64,000 nt of DNA from Winslowiella arboricola (GCF_025527015.1 NZ_JAODIM010000037.1:1-64000), one strand, 5' to 3'. Positions 19,200 through 29,291 are shown, numbered from the stretch's first letter. A program made the numbers and translations. The notes: generated from the letters alone by a model not told the origin.

Positions 19200-20672
19200 A
19201 TGACTACGTTGCAAATTACGCAAGGCACGTTTCGTCTTAGCGATACCCGAATACTGACTCTCAATGATTTGACCCTGAACAATGGCGAAAGCTGGGCGTT
19301 TGTCGGTGCTAACGGCAGCGGTAAATCATCACTGGCGCGCGCGCTGTCCGGTGAACTGACGCAGTTGCAGGGCCTCCGTCGTTGTGACTTCCAGCGCCCT
19401 GCCCGCCTGTCGCTGGAGCAACTGCAAAAGCTGGTCAGCGAAGAGTGGGAGCGCAATAACACCGATTTACTCAGTCCGGGTGAAGAAGATACCGGCTATA
19501 CCATGGCGGAGATTATTCAGCAGGAGGTAAAAGATGGCGCGCGTTGTCAGCAGCTGGCCGCGCAGTTTGGCATTACCCACCTGCTGGATCGCCGTTTTAA
19601 ATACCTCTCAACCGGCGAAACACGCAAAACCCTGCTGTGCCAGGCGCTGATGGCACAGCCGGATCTGCTGATCCTCGATGAGCCTTTTGATGGTCTTGAT
19701 GTGCAGTCGCGCGCCGGTCTGGCGACGCTGCTTGGCGAGCTGCATCAGCAGGGACTGACGCTGGTGCTGGTGCTTAATCGTTTTGATGATATTCCTGACT
19801 ATGTCGCTAACGTCGGTGTGCTGGCAGAATGCACGCTTACCCATACTGGCGCCCGCGCAACGATCCTCGCCGAAGCACTGGTGGCGCAACTGGCACACAG
19901 TGAGAAGCTGGCCGGGATGGCGTTACCCGAAGCTGATATGCCCGACAGCCAGCCTCAGATGGCGCCAGACGCCGCGCGCATCGTGCTGAATAACGGCGTG
20001 GTGTCGTATAACGATCGGGCGATTTTGCATAATCTGAGCTGGCAGGTCAAAGCCGGCGAGCACTGGCAGATTGTCGGTCCGAATGGCGCCGGGAAATCAA
20101 CGCTGCTCAGTCTGGTGACCGGCGATCATCCGCAGGGATACAGCAACGATCTGACCCTGTTTGGCGTTCGTCGCGGCAGCGGCGAAACCATCTGGGATAT
20201 CAAGCAGCATATTGGCTATGTCAGCAGCAGCCTGCACCTCGATTACCGTGTCAGCACCAGCGTGCGCAATGTGGTGATCTCCGGCTACTTCGATTCGATT
20301 GGTCTCTATCAGGCGGTATCAGATCGTCAGCACCACCTGGCCAACAGCTGGCTGGCGCTGCTGGGGATGAATAATGCCATCGCCGATGCGCCGTTCCACA
20401 GTCTCTCCTGGGGACAGCAGCGGCTGGTGTTGATTGCCCGCGCACTGGTCAAACATCCCACGCTGTTAATCCTTGATGAGCCGTTGCAGGGGCTGGACCC
20501 GATTAACCGCCTGCTGGTGCGTCGCTTTATTGATGTGCTGATTGGCGAAGGACAGACCCAGCTGCTGTTTGTTTCGCATCACGCCGAGGATGCGCCGCAG
20601 TGCATCACTCATCGCTTAACCTTTGTCCCTGACGGCGAGATCTATGGTTATCAGCAGGATGCGTTAAGCTAA
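19200..20672 (+). CDS. modF: ModF, tandem-ATPase ABC protein of the molybdate locus
   Basis: A 490-residue cytoplasmic protein, same length as E. coli ModF (PhrA), with two ABC domains: Walker A GANGSGKSSLARALSG in the first and GPNGAGKSTLLSLVTG in the second; Walker B LLILDEPFDGLD and LLILDEPLQGLD. Signature regions are STGETRKTLL and SWGQQRLVLI. It lies 75 bp after modE and is presumably cotranscribed. It has no transmembrane part; its role in molybdenum handling is not settled. Confidence 0.95.
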   Translation: MTTLQITQGTFRLSDTRILTLNDLTLNNGESWAFVGANGSGKSSLARALSGELTQLQGLRRCDFQRPARLSLEQLQKLVSEEWERNNTDLLSPGEEDTGYTMAEIIQQEVKDGARCQQLAAQFGITHLLDRRFKYLSTGETRKTLLCQALMAQPDLLILDEPFDGLDVQSRAGLATLLGELHQQGLTLVLVLNRFDDIPDYVANVGVLAECTLTHTGARATILAEALVAQLAHSEKLAGMALPEADMPDSQPQMAPDAARIVLNNGVVSYNDRAILHNLSWQVKAGEHWQIVGPNGAGKSTLLSLVTGDHPQGYSNDLTLFGVRRGSGETIWDIKQHIGYVSSSLHLDYRVSTSVRNVVISGYFDSIGLYQAVSDRQHHLANSWLALLGMNNAIADAPFHSLSWGQQRLVLIARALVKHPTLLILDEPLQGLDPINRLLVRRFIDVLIGEGQTQLLFVSHHAEDAPQCITHRLTFVPDGEIYGYQQDALS

Positions 20673-20682
20673 CCGCTACCCG

Positions 20683-20707
20683 GCTGGTCAATCAATTATT
20701 GGCCAGC
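20683..20707 (+). terminator. Hairpin after modF
   Basis: A 10-bp stem (20683-20692 with 20698-20707, one G-T pair) and a 5-nt loop lie 10 bp past the modF stop. The following sequence is GATTTCCCCC, a poor U-run, so this is a weak or Rho-assisted terminator candidate. Confidence 0.45.
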
Positions 20708-20750
20708 GATTTCCCCCACCTTCCGCAGCCGTTTGTACTGTCGCGCAATA

Positions 20751-20766
20751 ATGTAACCGCTACCAT
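20751..20766. promoter_or_regulatory. Distal GalR/GalS operator of galTKM
   Basis: ATGTAACCGCTACCAT reads, on the minus strand, as ATGGTAGCGGTTACAT. This matches the E. coli internal gal operator GTGGTAGCGGTTACAT in 15 of 16 positions. It lies 88 bp (centre to centre) upstream of the second operator. Confidence 0.8.
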
Positions 20767-20838
20767 TTTTATCGCAGATTTATGTGAAGCTATATTTACC
20801 CACCGCCACCTGGTCTGATAAGTAAGAATATTCAGCTT

Positions 20839-20854
20839 GTGTAAACGATTCCAT
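20839..20854. promoter_or_regulatory. Proximal GalR/GalS operator of galTKM
   Basis: GTGTAAACGATTCCAT matches the E. coli external gal operator GTGTAAACGATTCCAC at 15 of 16 positions. It lies 90 bp upstream of the galT start. With the site at 20751 it could support GalR looping, as in the E. coli gal operon. Confidence 0.88.
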
Positions 20855-20943
20855 TTATTCAGACTCGATCACGCTTTCGTCGCCGCCAATGTGCTACTTT
20901 TTATCCAGGCTCTCTTTGCATTAAAAGGTTATCAGGACTGAAC

Positions 20944-21996
20944 ATGGAAAAATTTAATCCGGTTGATCATCCGCATCGCCGTTATAACCCGCTGTCCGAC
21001 CAGTGGGTGCTGGTTTCTCCTCATCGCGCCAAACGCCCATGGCAAGGCGCGCAGGAAACCCCGGCGCAGGAACAGTTACCGGCGCACGATCCTGACTGCT
21101 TCTTATGTCCGGGCAATACCCGGGTAACCGGTGATAAAAACCCGGACTATACCCATACCTATGTGTTTACCAACGACTTCGCCGCGCTGATGACCGATAC
21201 GCCGGATGCGCCGCAAAGCGACGATCTGCTGATGCGCTGCGAAAGCGCACGCGGCACCAGCCGGGTGATCTGCTTCTCGCCGGATCACAGCAAAACGCTG
21301 CCGGAGCTGCCGTTATCGGCGCTGGAGCAAGTGGTACGCACCTGGCAGGAACAGACCGCCGACCTCGGTCAGCACTATCCATGGGTGCAGGTGTTTGAAA
21401 ATAAAGGGGCGGCGATGGGCTGCTCGAATCCGCATCCGCACGGCCAGGTGTGGGCGAACAGCTTCCTGCCGAACGAAATCAAGCGCGAAGACGATTTGCA
21501 ACGCAGTTACTGGCAGCAGCATGGTTCCGCAATGCTGGTGGATTACACCGCGCGTGAGCAAAAAGATGGCAGCCGTACGGTCGTGGAAACCGAGCACTGG
21601 CTGGCGGTGGTGCCCTGGTGGGCAGCCTGGCCATTTGAAACCCTGCTGCTGCCAAAAGCGCCAATTAAACGCCTGGTGGATCTGACCGATGCGCAGCGTC
21701 AGGATCTGGCGCTGGCGCTGAAAAAACTCACCAGTCGCTATGACAACCTGTTCCAGTGCTCCTTCCCCTACTCGATGGGCTGGCACGGCGCGCCGTTTAA
21801 TGGTGAAGAGAACGATCACTGGCAGTTACATGCCCACTTCTATCCCCCGCTGCTGCGCTCGGCAACCGTTCGTAAATTTATGGTCGGTTATGAAATGCTG
21901 GCTGAAACCCAGCGGGACTTAACGGCGGAACAGGCGGCTGAACGTCTGCGTTCTGTCAGCGATATTCATTTCCGCCAGAACGGAGCATCACAATGA
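20944..21996 (+). CDS. galT: Galactose-1-phosphate uridylyltransferase
   Basis: A 350-residue Leloir-pathway enzyme that exchanges UMP between UDP-glucose and galactose-1-phosphate. The active-site histidine lies in [11 protein letters not shown]; zinc-site residues are in CFLCPGN and near HPHG. N-terminus [19 protein letters not shown] is typical. It is the first gene of the operon here: galE, which precedes galT in E. coli, is absent. The stop overlaps galK by four bases (ATGA). Confidence 0.97.
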   Translation: MEKFNPVDHPHRRYNPLSDQWVLVSPHRAKRPWQGAQETPAQEQLPAHDPDCFLCPGNTRVTGDKNPDYTHTYVFTNDFAALMTDTPDAPQSDDLLMRCESARGTSRVICFSPDHSKTLPELPLSALEQVVRTWQEQTADLGQHYPWVQVFENKGAAMGCSNPHPHGQVWANSFLPNEIKREDDLQRSYWQQHGSAMLVDYTAREQKDGSRTVVETEHWLAVVPWWAAWPFETLLLPKAPIKRLVDLTDAQRQDLALALKKLTSRYDNLFQCSFPYSMGWHGAPFNGEENDHWQLHAHFYPPLLRSATVRKFMVGYEMLAETQRDLTAEQAAERLRSVSDIHFRQNGASQ

Positions 21997-23141
21997 GCTT
22001 AAAGACCCTTACCCAGCAGATTTTCAGTCAGGTATTTGGCTATCAGCCAACGCATGCCATTCAGGCGCCCGGCCGCGTTAATCTGATTGGCGAGCATACC
22101 GATTACAACGACGGCTTTGTGCTGCCATGCGCCATTGATTATCAGACGGTGATCAGCTGCGCCAGACGTGACGATCGTCAGGTGCGCGTGGTGGCTGTCG
22201 ATTACGATAATCAGCAGGATATCTTCTCACTGGATCAGCCGATAGACAGCCTGCAGGACAAAATGTGGGCCAACTACGTGCGTGGCGTGGTGAAACACCT
22301 GCAGCAGCGCAACAGCGACTTTGGCGGCGTGGATATGGTGATCAGCGGCAATGTGCCGCAGGGCGCCGGTCTCAGTTCATCGGCGTCGCTGGAAGTGGCG
22401 GTCGGCACGGTGATCCAGCAGCTGTATCAGCTGCCGCTGGATGGTGCCGCCATTGCCCTGAATGGGCAGGAGGCGGAGAACCAGTTTGTCGGCTGTAACT
22501 GCGGCATTATGGATCAGCTGATCTCCGCGCTGGGCAAGCAGGACCACGCAATGCTGCTGGATTGCCGTACGCTGGGCACCCGTCCGGTGCCGATGCCGGA
22601 AGAGATTGCCGTGGTGATTATTAACTCCAACTTCCGCCGCAGCCTGGTAGGCAGCGAATACAACACCCGTCGCCAGCAGTGTGAGGCCGGTGCGCGCTTC
22701 TTCGGTAAAAGCTCGCTGCGTGACGTTGAGCTCGCCGAGTTTACAGCGCTTGAACAGCAGCTGGAGCCGGAAGTGGCAAAACGCGTGCGCCACGTACTGA
22801 GCGAAAACGCCCGTACTCTGGAAGCCGCCGATGCGCTCAGTAAAGGCGATCTGGCGCGGATGGGCGTGCTGATGGCGGAATCCCATGCCTCAATGCGCGA
22901 TGACTTTGAAATCACCGTACCACCGATTGATACGCTGGTTGAGATCGTAAAAGCCGTGATTGGTGACAAAGGTGGCGTGCGGATGACCGGCGGCGGCTTT
23001 GGCGGCTGTATCGTCGCGCTGATGCCATTTGATCTGGTCGACAGCGTCAAAGCGGCGGTGGCTGAGCAGTATGAAGCCAAATCCGGCATTAAAGAGACCT
23101 TCTACGTCTGTAAAGCTTCGGAGGGGGCAGGCCCATGCTAA
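21993..23141 (+). CDS. galK: Galactokinase
   Basis: A 382-residue GHMP-family kinase, same length as E. coli GalK, that phosphorylates galactose at C1. Signature [19 protein letters not shown] near residue 27, the ATP loop [17 protein letters not shown], and [15 protein letters not shown] near the C-terminus are intact. Overlaps galT by 4 bp and galM by 7 bp. Confidence 0.98.
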   Translation: MSLKTLTQQIFSQVFGYQPTHAIQAPGRVNLIGEHTDYNDGFVLPCAIDYQTVISCARRDDRQVRVVAVDYDNQQDIFSLDQPIDSLQDKMWANYVRGVVKHLQQRNSDFGGVDMVISGNVPQGAGLSSSASLEVAVGTVIQQLYQLPLDGAAIALNGQEAENQFVGCNCGIMDQLISALGKQDHAMLLDCRTLGTRPVPMPEEIAVVIINSNFRRSLVGSEYNTRRQQCEAGARFFGKSSLRDVELAEFTALEQQLEPEVAKRVRHVLSENARTLEAADALSKGDLARMGVLMAESHASMRDDFEITVPPIDTLVEIVKAVIGDKGGVRMTGGGFGGCIVALMPFDLVDSVKAAVAEQYEAKSGIKETFYVCKASEGAGPC

Positions 23142-24169
23142 ACCAACCCCAATCCCATGCCCCTGATGGTCAGCCGTGGCGCATTACCGTGCTACGCAAT
23201 CAGCACGGTATGGTGGTGACGTTTATGGACTGGGGCGCTACCTGGCTCTCCGCGCGCGTGCCGATGAAAGACGGCAGCGTACGCGAAGCGCTGCTGGGCT
23301 GCGCCACGCCGTCAGATTATCTCCATCAAAGCGCCTATCTGGGCGCCACCGTCGGACGTTACGCTAACCGCATCGCCAATGCCCGGCTGCAACAGAGCAA
23401 TATCCAGCTGGTGGCCAATCAGGGCGAACATCAGTTGCACGGCGGCCCGGAAGGCTTTGATAAACGCCGCTGGCAGATTGTCAGCCAGAGCGAAAGCGAG
23501 GTGCATTATCAGCTTGATTCGCCGGACGGTGACCAGGGATTCCCGGGCAATCTGCTGGCTTCGGTGCGCTACCGTCTGGATGATAACAACTGCCTGTCGA
23601 TTGAGTACCATGCGCAGGTTGATCAGCCCTGTCCGGTCAATCTGACCAACCACGCCTATTTCAATCTGGATGCAGAGCATGGCGATGCGCGCCAGCATCG
23701 TCTGCAATTGCTGGCGGATCACTATCTGCCGGTGGACAGCAATGGCATTCCCTGCGCAGATTTAAAACCGGTGACCGGGAACAGTTTTGATTTTCGCCAG
23801 CCGAAAGTCGTAGCCTCCGAGTTTCTGCAGGATGATGATCAGCGCGCGGTCAAAGGCTACGACCACGCCTTTTTACTGAATACACAGGGCGATGTCAGCC
23901 AGCCAGCCGCACAGCTGTGGTCAGCGGATGGCAAGCTGCAACTGACGGTACAGACCGCTGCACCGGCCTTGCAGTTCTATTCGGGCAATTATCTTGATGG
24001 CACGCCCGCCCGTGAACAGGGCAGCTATACTGCCTTTCAGGGCATCGCGCTGGAAAGTGAGTTTCTGCCGGATTCACCAAACCATGCGGAATGGCCACAA
24101 GTTAACTGCTGGTTGCAGCCAGGTGAAACGTATCAGTCAGTTACGTGCTATACGCTGACCGCCTGTTAA
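23135..24169 (+). CDS. galM: Galactose mutarotase (aldose 1-epimerase)
   Basis: A 344-residue beta-sandwich mutarotase that interconverts beta- and alpha-galactose for GalK. Motifs: [15 protein letters not shown], the catalytic histidine region [10 protein letters not shown] and the C-terminal [14 protein letters not shown] with catalytic glutamate. ATG 23135 lies within the galK end, preceded by GGAGGGGG. Confidence 0.97.
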   Translation: MLNQPQSHAPDGQPWRITVLRNQHGMVVTFMDWGATWLSARVPMKDGSVREALLGCATPSDYLHQSAYLGATVGRYANRIANARLQQSNIQLVANQGEHQLHGGPEGFDKRRWQIVSQSESEVHYQLDSPDGDQGFPGNLLASVRYRLDDNNCLSIEYHAQVDQPCPVNLTNHAYFNLDAEHGDARQHRLQLLADHYLPVDSNGIPCADLKPVTGNSFDFRQPKVVASEFLQDDDQRAVKGYDHAFLLNTQGDVSQPAAQLWSADGKLQLTVQTAAPALQFYSGNYLDGTPAREQGSYTAFQGIALESEFLPDSPNHAEWPQVNCWLQPGETYQSVTCYTLTAC

Positions 24170-24276
24170 CAACAGCTTGAAAAACGCGCACTGCGTACGT
24201 CCCAGGCTTACGCCGTGCCCAGATTTCCGTTATGGTAGAGGGATATCAGATTGTCGAAGCGGGCAATTTTCGGCAA

Positions 24277-24295
24277 TATCATGATAATCGATATC
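24277..24295. promoter_or_regulatory. Fur-box-like site upstream of gpmA
   Basis: This 19-bp stretch matches the Fur consensus GATAATGATAATCATTATC at 15 of 19 positions, including the central TGATAATC. It lies 33 bp upstream of the gpmA start. E. coli gpmA is Fur-controlled, which supports the call. Confidence 0.6.
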
Positions 24296-24327
24296 ATAGA
24301 ACTGTCAGATTATTAAGGAGTTAAGCT

Positions 24328-25080
24328 ATGGCTGTAACTAAGCTGGTTCTGGTGCGTCACGGCGAAAGCCAGTGGAACAACGAAAACCGCTTCACCGGAT
24401 GGTACGATGTTGATCTGTCCGATAAAGGTCGTACTGAAGCCAAAGCAGCAGGCGAACTGCTGAAAAAAGAAGGCTTTGCTTTCGATTTTGCATACACCTC
24501 CGTGCTGAAACGTGCCATCCACACTCTGTGGAACGTTCTCGACGAACTGGATCAGGCCTGGCTGCCAACTGAAAAATCCTGGAAGCTGAATGAGCGTCAC
24601 TACGGTGCGCTGCAGGGTCTGAATAAAGCTGAAACCGCTGAGAAATACGGCGACGAGCAGGTTAAGCAGTGGCGTCGTGGCTTTGCCATCACCCCACCTG
24701 AGCTGACCCGTGAAGATGAGCGTTTCCCTGGCCACGATCCACGTTACGCAAAACTGACCGACGCTGAGCTGCCGCTGACCGAAAGTCTGGCGCTAACCAT
24801 CGACCGCGTTATCCCTTACTGGAACGAAAGCATTCTGCCGCGCATTAAAAGCGGTGAGCGTGTGATCGTTGCTGCGCACGGTAACTCGCTGCGCGCGCTG
24901 GTAAAATATCTGGATAATCTCGGCGAAGATGAAATTCTTGAGCTGAACATCCCGACTGGCGTTCCACTGGTGTATGAGTTCGATGAGAACTTCAAACCGC
25001 TGAAACGCTACTACCTGGGTGATGCTGATGAGATTGCCGCGAAAGCCGCAGCCGTAGCAAATCAGGGTAAAGCGAAGTAA
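24328..25080 (+). CDS. gpmA: 2,3-bisphosphoglycerate-dependent phosphoglycerate mutase
   Basis: A 250-residue dPGM, same length as E. coli GpmA, which interconverts 3- and 2-phosphoglycerate in glycolysis. The phosphohistidine is in [18 protein letters not shown] (His about residue 11); the second histidine is in [16 protein letters not shown] lies before the ATG. It carries its own terminator. Confidence 0.98.
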   Translation: MAVTKLVLVRHGESQWNNENRFTGWYDVDLSDKGRTEAKAAGELLKKEGFAFDFAYTSVLKRAIHTLWNVLDELDQAWLPTEKSWKLNERHYGALQGLNKAETAEKYGDEQVKQWRRGFAITPPELTREDERFPGHDPRYAKLTDAELPLTESLALTIDRVIPYWNESILPRIKSGERVIVAAHGNSLRALVKYLDNLGEDEILELNIPTGVPLVYEFDENFKPLKRYYLGDADEIAAKAAAVANQGKAK

Positions 25081-25099
25081 TTAATTTCGTCTGATAACT

Positions 25100-25144
25100 G
25101 CCCGCTAAACCCTGGTTCGCCAGGGCGTTAGCGGGCATTTTTTT
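25100..25144 (+). terminator. Rho-independent terminator of gpmA
   Basis: The 9-bp stem GCCCGCTAA / TTAGCGGGC (25100-25108 with 25128-25136) is followed by ATTTTTTT. An inner CCTGG/CCAGG stem extends the hairpin. It begins 20 bp after the gpmA stop. Confidence 0.92.
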
Positions 25145-25518
25145 GCCTGTAATACCGACTTTCCCTGCCCCTCCTCCAGCCGCGCAACCTGCTAAGTATG
25201 TAATACCGATGCCTGCTTATTATTAAAATAACCCGCCAGAATAAACTGCATCTCATTTTAAACGCTGTCCAAACCAGACATAAAAAATTGAGGACCAGGC
25301 TGGAAATCACTTATTTCCCGGGTAATATATGCCAGTTCTGGCTGAGAGCGAATGCCGGTTTAATTTATATATTAAGAGGATTCCGCCAAAGGAAATATAA
25401 CTGACAAATTGAATTAATTAATATTATTAAAGTTTCAAATAAAAAATAGCCCAGCTTATTCCCACCATACTGATGCCACGCCCTGCTGGTATCTGTTCCC
25501 TTTTATGAAGAAGGTGTT
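25145..25518. other. AT-rich leader region of the sulfatase-like gene
   Basis: About 370 bp with no credible gene. The right part is strongly AT-rich and is presumably the promoter and leader of the gene at 25519. The short motif TGTAATACCGA occurs twice (about 25147 and 25199). No recognised operator. Confidence 0.5.
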
Positions 25519-27564
25519 ATGTGGTTTTTACGATTTCGGCAAATATTTACTGCCTTATTATTACCATGGTTAGTTGCTGTTGTTATCCAGTCTGGGGGAA
25601 GAATTTATCTGTTAATTGCCTATGGCTCATCAGACGCGCTGACTGGCTTTTCGCAGGATATAATGCGAATGTTCTGGACGGGAATGCTGTTTGATATTCG
25701 TATCGCCAGTTTGCTGTTCGTTCCTTGTTTATTGATCGCAGGGATTATTGCTTTAAACAACCGTGGATTTTATCTCTGGCAATCTTTCTGGCCCTGGCTG
25801 GCAACGTTTCTGAGTCTGGTCATCACTACTTTGACGGTAGTGAACGTTTTCTATTATGCCACCTTTGATCGCTTTATTGATATTTTTGTATTCGGTTTAG
25901 TTGAAGATGACACTATTGCAGTCTTAACTACCCTGTGGTCAGACTATCCGGTTATTCGGGTTCTGTTCTCCCTCAGCATATTCGCGGTGATGGTATTCTT
26001 TGCTTATCGTTATTGGCAACGCTGGCTTAATACCAGACAAGTACGTGACAGTAACTTGCCAGTATCCACCATCATAACGTTGACCATTCTGCTGGTCTGC
26101 CTGGCCGGTATGCGTGGTTCCCTCGGCACTTTTCCGCTGCGCCAGGATGATGCTCAGGTCTCAGAAATAAAACTGCTCAATATGCTGACACCCAACGGCC
26201 TGATTGCACTTGACTGGGCTTTTAAGGCTCATACAAAAAGTAACCATTTTGCGGAAGCTACCGATCAGGAAGGAGCCAGACTTTTAAGCCGTTTTCTGCA
26301 ACGACCTGTTCCAGCCAGCCTGCAGCCGTTTATGGCTACAACCGATGTAAACCCGACTGCCAGAGAAAATCCTCCCCATGTGGTGCTGGCGGTAATGGAA
26401 AGTATGGGGTATGACCTTGCAAGCTACGACCGGAGCGATCGGGATTTATACGCTGCTCTGCGGCAACACTGGCAGTCAGACTGGCGCTTTGACCGTTTTA
26501 TTTCCGAAGGTGATGGCACCATCGATAGCCTGAGCCGATTCTTTGTCCGCAGCCCGATGAGCACCATCAGTCAGTCCAGCGCGCAGACCACCGATTTTGC
26601 CAGTAATATGTTTAAACCCTTTCTCGCTAACGGTTATAAAATTATCTTTGTCACTTCCGGAAATGGTGCGTGGCATAATATTAACCAGTTCCTGCCCCGG
26701 TTAGGCGTGAGTGAATTTATAGAACAGAATGGATTAAAAAAACGCTATCCATCGGCTCAGACTGGCACATGGGGAGTGCCAGATGAATATATGTTCCGTT
26801 ATATGGCAGAGCGCCTGGAAGAAGCCGACAAAAAAGGGGAACATATTTTTATTATGTCGATGTCAACCACTCATCATCCGCCCTACAGAACCCCGCCGGG
26901 TTATAATAAAACGGATTTTCATTTAACCGACACAGAGAAAAAACGTTTAAAAAACCTGGCATCTGGCGATGAGCTGCAAGAAGTTTTGAATACATTACGC
27001 TACAGTAACGATCAGTTAGGCCAGTTTATTAGCAGGGTTAAAGATAGTCACTCATCAGGATCGCACACTATTATCGCGGCCACTGGCGATCATAATATTC
27101 GCAGTATTGGCTATCCTGATCCTCAGGAGCGGGTTCTTGGTCATGCCGTTCCATTTTATATCTATGTTCCAATGAATTATCGTCATAACAGTTATTTTGA
27201 TGCTAACAGAGTCGGCAGTCATAAAGATATCCTGCCAACGCTTTATCAGCTCAGCCTGTCAGAGACGGAATATTATCGTACGGGCTGCAATTTACTGGCA
27301 ACGTCGTTGGATAACACCTGGTGCCAGGGTTATAACCCTGAGGTGGTAATCACTCCTGAAGGTGCCTGTATGCTGAAAGGGAAAACCGAATTCCGCCCAT
27401 GGAAAACGCAGAATGGTTTGTTGTTGGGCACGGCTGCACCCATGAACTCAACACAGGAAAAACTGTGTCATCGCTGGGGTGCCTTTACCGATCTTTTGTG
27501 GTGGCAGTTAAACCGCCAGGTACAAAACGAAAGTAAAAAGACCAGGCGAGAATCAACCGGCTAA
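25519..27564 (+). CDS. LTA-synthase-family membrane sulfatase-fold protein (phosphoglycerol/phosphoethanolamine transferase-like)
   Basis: A 681-residue protein with about five transmembrane helices in the first 200 residues and a periplasmic sulfatase-fold domain. Residues expected for the LtaS/OpgB metal centre are visible: Glu294 in LAVMESMGYD, the nucleophile Thr334 in SEGDGTIDSLSRF, and Asp524-His525 in ATGDHNIRS. Relatives transfer phosphoglycerol or similar groups to envelope glycans or lipids. The substrate cannot be inferred. ATG follows AAGG. The gene is more AT-rich than its neighbours and lies between gpmA and aroG, which are close neighbours in E. coli, so acquisition by transfer is plausible. 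A free-standing unit with no partner genes. Confidence 0.85.
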   Translation: MWFLRFRQIFTALLLPWLVAVVIQSGGRIYLLIAYGSSDALTGFSQDIMRMFWTGMLFDIRIASLLFVPCLLIAGIIALNNRGFYLWQSFWPWLATFLSLVITTLTVVNVFYYATFDRFIDIFVFGLVEDDTIAVLTTLWSDYPVIRVLFSLSIFAVMVFFAYRYWQRWLNTRQVRDSNLPVSTIITLTILLVCLAGMRGSLGTFPLRQDDAQVSEIKLLNMLTPNGLIALDWAFKAHTKSNHFAEATDQEGARLLSRFLQRPVPASLQPFMATTDVNPTARENPPHVVLAVMESMGYDLASYDRSDRDLYAALRQHWQSDWRFDRFISEGDGTIDSLSRFFVRSPMSTISQSSAQTTDFASNMFKPFLANGYKIIFVTSGNGAWHNINQFLPRLGVSEFIEQNGLKKRYPSAQTGTWGVPDEYMFRYMAERLEEADKKGEHIFIMSMSTTHHPPYRTPPGYNKTDFHLTDTEKKRLKNLASGDELQEVLNTLRYSNDQLGQFISRVKDSHSSGSHTIIAATGDHNIRSIGYPDPQERVLGHAVPFYIYVPMNYRHNSYFDANRVGSHKDILPTLYQLSLSETEYYRTGCNLLATSLDNTWCQGYNPEVVITPEGACMLKGKTEFRPWKTQNGLLLGTAAPMNSTQEKLCHRWGAFTDLLWWQLNRQVQNESKKTRRESTG

Positions 27565-27568
27565 ACAG

Positions 27569-27595
27569 TCCCCCTCCCATGGCAAGGGAGGGGGA
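27569..27595. terminator. Bidirectional hairpin between the sulfatase gene and aroG
   Basis: A 10-bp perfect GC-rich stem (27569-27578 with 27586-27595) sits between the two convergent stop codons, 5 bp after one and 9 bp before the other. No strong T-run follows on either strand, so it is a terminator or transcript-protecting hairpin. Confidence 0.6.
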
Positions 27596-27603
27596 ACGGA
27601 TAG

Positions 27604-28656
27604 TTAACCGCGACGCGCTTTCACCGCCGCCGCCAGCTGGCGCAGTACGTTTTCGGTGTCATCCCAGCCAATACAGGCGTCGGTCACACTTTTGCCGTAC
27701 ACCAGCGGTTCGCCACCGTCCAGATTCTGATTACCTTCGACCAGATGGCTCTCGATCATCACGCCAACGATCGCCTGCTCCCCACCGGCAATCTGTTGCG
27801 CCACATCATCCGACACCACCAGCTGTTTCTGGAACTGCTTGCTGCTGTTGGCGTGGCTGAAGTCGATCATCACCTGTGGCGCCAGGCCGGCTTTTTCCAG
27901 ACCCGCTTTTACTGCGCTCACATGGTGTGCACTGTAGTTCGGCTCTTTGCCGCCACGCAGAATAATATGGCAATCGCCGTTACCGCTGGTCTCAACAATC
28001 GCCGAATGACCATATTTGGTGACAGACAGGAAGCAGTGCGGCGCGCTGGCAGCATTGATTGCGTCAATCGCCACTTTAATCGTGCCATCGGTGCCATTTT
28101 TAAAACCCACCGGGCAGGAAAGACCGGATGACAGTTCACGATGGACCTGCGATTCAGTGGTGCGCGCGCCAATTGCGCCCCAGCTCATCAGATCCGCCAT
28201 ATATTGCGGTGTGATCATATCGAGAAACTCACCGGCAGCAGGCAGGCCGCTGTCATTAATATCCAGCAGCAGCTTACGTGCAATACGCAGGCCATCGTTT
28301 ATCTGGAAGCTGCCGTCCATATACGGGTCGTTAATCAGCCCTTTCCAGCCGACAGTGGTACGCGGCTTTTCAAAATAGACGCGCATCACCACTTCCAGCG
28401 AGTCGCTCAGCTCTTCGCGCAGCTTTAACAGCCGTGCGCCGTACTCCTTTGCCGCTTCGGTATCATGAATGGAGCAAGGTCCAATCACCACCAGCAAACG
28501 GTCATCCTTATTTTTAAGAATATTATGAATCGCCTGACGGGCGAGGGAGACGGTTTCAGCCGCTTTATCGGTTGCCGGAAATTTTTCAAGCAGTGCTACA
28601 GGAGGTAAAAGTTCTTTTATCTCTTTGATTCTTAAATCATCGTTCTGGTAATTCAT
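27604..28656 (-). CDS. aroG: 3-deoxy-7-phosphoheptulonate (DAHP) synthase, AroG type
   Basis: A 350-residue class I DAHP synthase, same length as E. coli AroG; it condenses PEP and erythrose-4-phosphate as the first step of the shikimate pathway. Motifs: VVIGPCSIHD (metal cysteine), EKPRTTVGWKGLINDP, PAAGEFLDMITPQY, KNGTDGTI, DFSHANS. N-terminus MNYQNDDLRIKEIKELLPP fits the phenylalanine-sensitive isoenzyme. ATG 28656 is chosen by homology; the 39-codon extension crosses the leader. I see only a poor TyrR-like half site upstream. Confidence 0.95.
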   Translation of the reverse strand: MNYQNDDLRIKEIKELLPPVALLEKFPATDKAAETVSLARQAIHNILKNKDDRLLVVIGPCSIHDTEAAKEYGARLLKLREELSDSLEVVMRVYFEKPRTTVGWKGLINDPYMDGSFQINDGLRIARKLLLDINDSGLPAAGEFLDMITPQYMADLMSWGAIGARTTESQVHRELSSGLSCPVGFKNGTDGTIKVAIDAINAASAPHCFLSVTKYGHSAIVETSGNGDCHIILRGGKEPNYSAHHVSAVKAGLEKAGLAPQVMIDFSHANSSKQFQKQLVVSDDVAQQIAGGEQAIVGVMIESHLVEGNQNLDGGEPLVYGKSVTDACIGWDDTENVLRQLAAAVKARRG

Positions 28657-28677
28657 AGTCTGTCCATTAAATTCTTT

Positions 28678-28695
28678 GCCCGGTGCGCACCGGGC
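28678..28695. promoter_or_regulatory. Perfect 18-bp palindrome in the aroG leader
   Basis: GCCCGGTGCGCACCGGGC is a perfect palindrome starting 22 bp upstream of the aroG start. In RNA it would form a compact stem; in DNA it could bind a dimeric regulator. It does not match the TyrR box. Confidence 0.5.
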
Positions 28696-28952
28696 ACAAC
28701 CTGACCAATTTAGCCTGTGTGCGTTGTGCTGTAAATCGACTTTCTCCCTGTGGACGACATCACAAGTTTGCATTTTCGGGGTTGTTTACTACACTTTTAA
28801 ACGTTACCGCTTAAAAAATTGATTTTTACGCCATATCTGTTTGGCTTGTAATTATTAACCGATATTTTATTTCGGCTTTATTACGTATAGCACTGTAATT
28901 ACCGTTTCAGGTTGAGTCAGACCATCAATTAATAATCAACAGGAGCATTACG

Positions 28953-29291
28953 ATGAAAAAGTTTGCAATCGTTCTTTTCACCGCCGCAATGACGCTTGGT
29001 AGTGGTGCAGCAATGGCTGCATCAGGTAATAATGGTACTGCTAACCAGGCTGCTGACGCCGGCGCCAAAGCAGGCGATGCTAATCAGAATCTGGCGCCGA
29101 ATAAAGTTGATAACTCGAAAATCAACACTGGCGGCACTACCAGCACTACGACCGATAACGGCAAACTGTCGGCGGATGAAGTACATAAAAATTCCCAGTG
29201 TAAAGACGGGAAATGTCCGGATGTTAACAAAAAAGTTGAAACCGGATCCGGGACTGACGTCAATACCAAAACTGATGGTACTACGCAGTAA
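28953..29291 (+). CDS. ybgS: YbgS-like periplasmic protein
   Basis: A 112-residue exported protein with a signal peptide (MKKFAIVLFTAAMTLGSGAAMA) and a low-complexity Asn/Asp/Thr/Gly-rich mature part. The C-terminal half (DEVHKNSQCKDGKCPDVNKKVETG, cut here as two conserved cysteines near residues 82 and 87) is that of E. coli YbgS, which also lies beside aroG. Function unknown; mature protein looks disordered with a possible disulfide. AGGAG precedes the ATG. Confidence 0.88.
   Translation: MKKFAIVLFTAAMTLGSGAAMAASGNNGTANQAADAGAKAGDANQNLAPNKVDNSKINTGGTTSTTTDNGKLSADEVHKNSQCKDGKCPDVNKKVETGSGTDVNTKTDGTTQ

Noticed and set aside
28735..28755. TyrR box upstream of aroG
   Set aside because: Only one half (TGTAAA) is present; the second half does not match TTTACA, so I did not call an operator.
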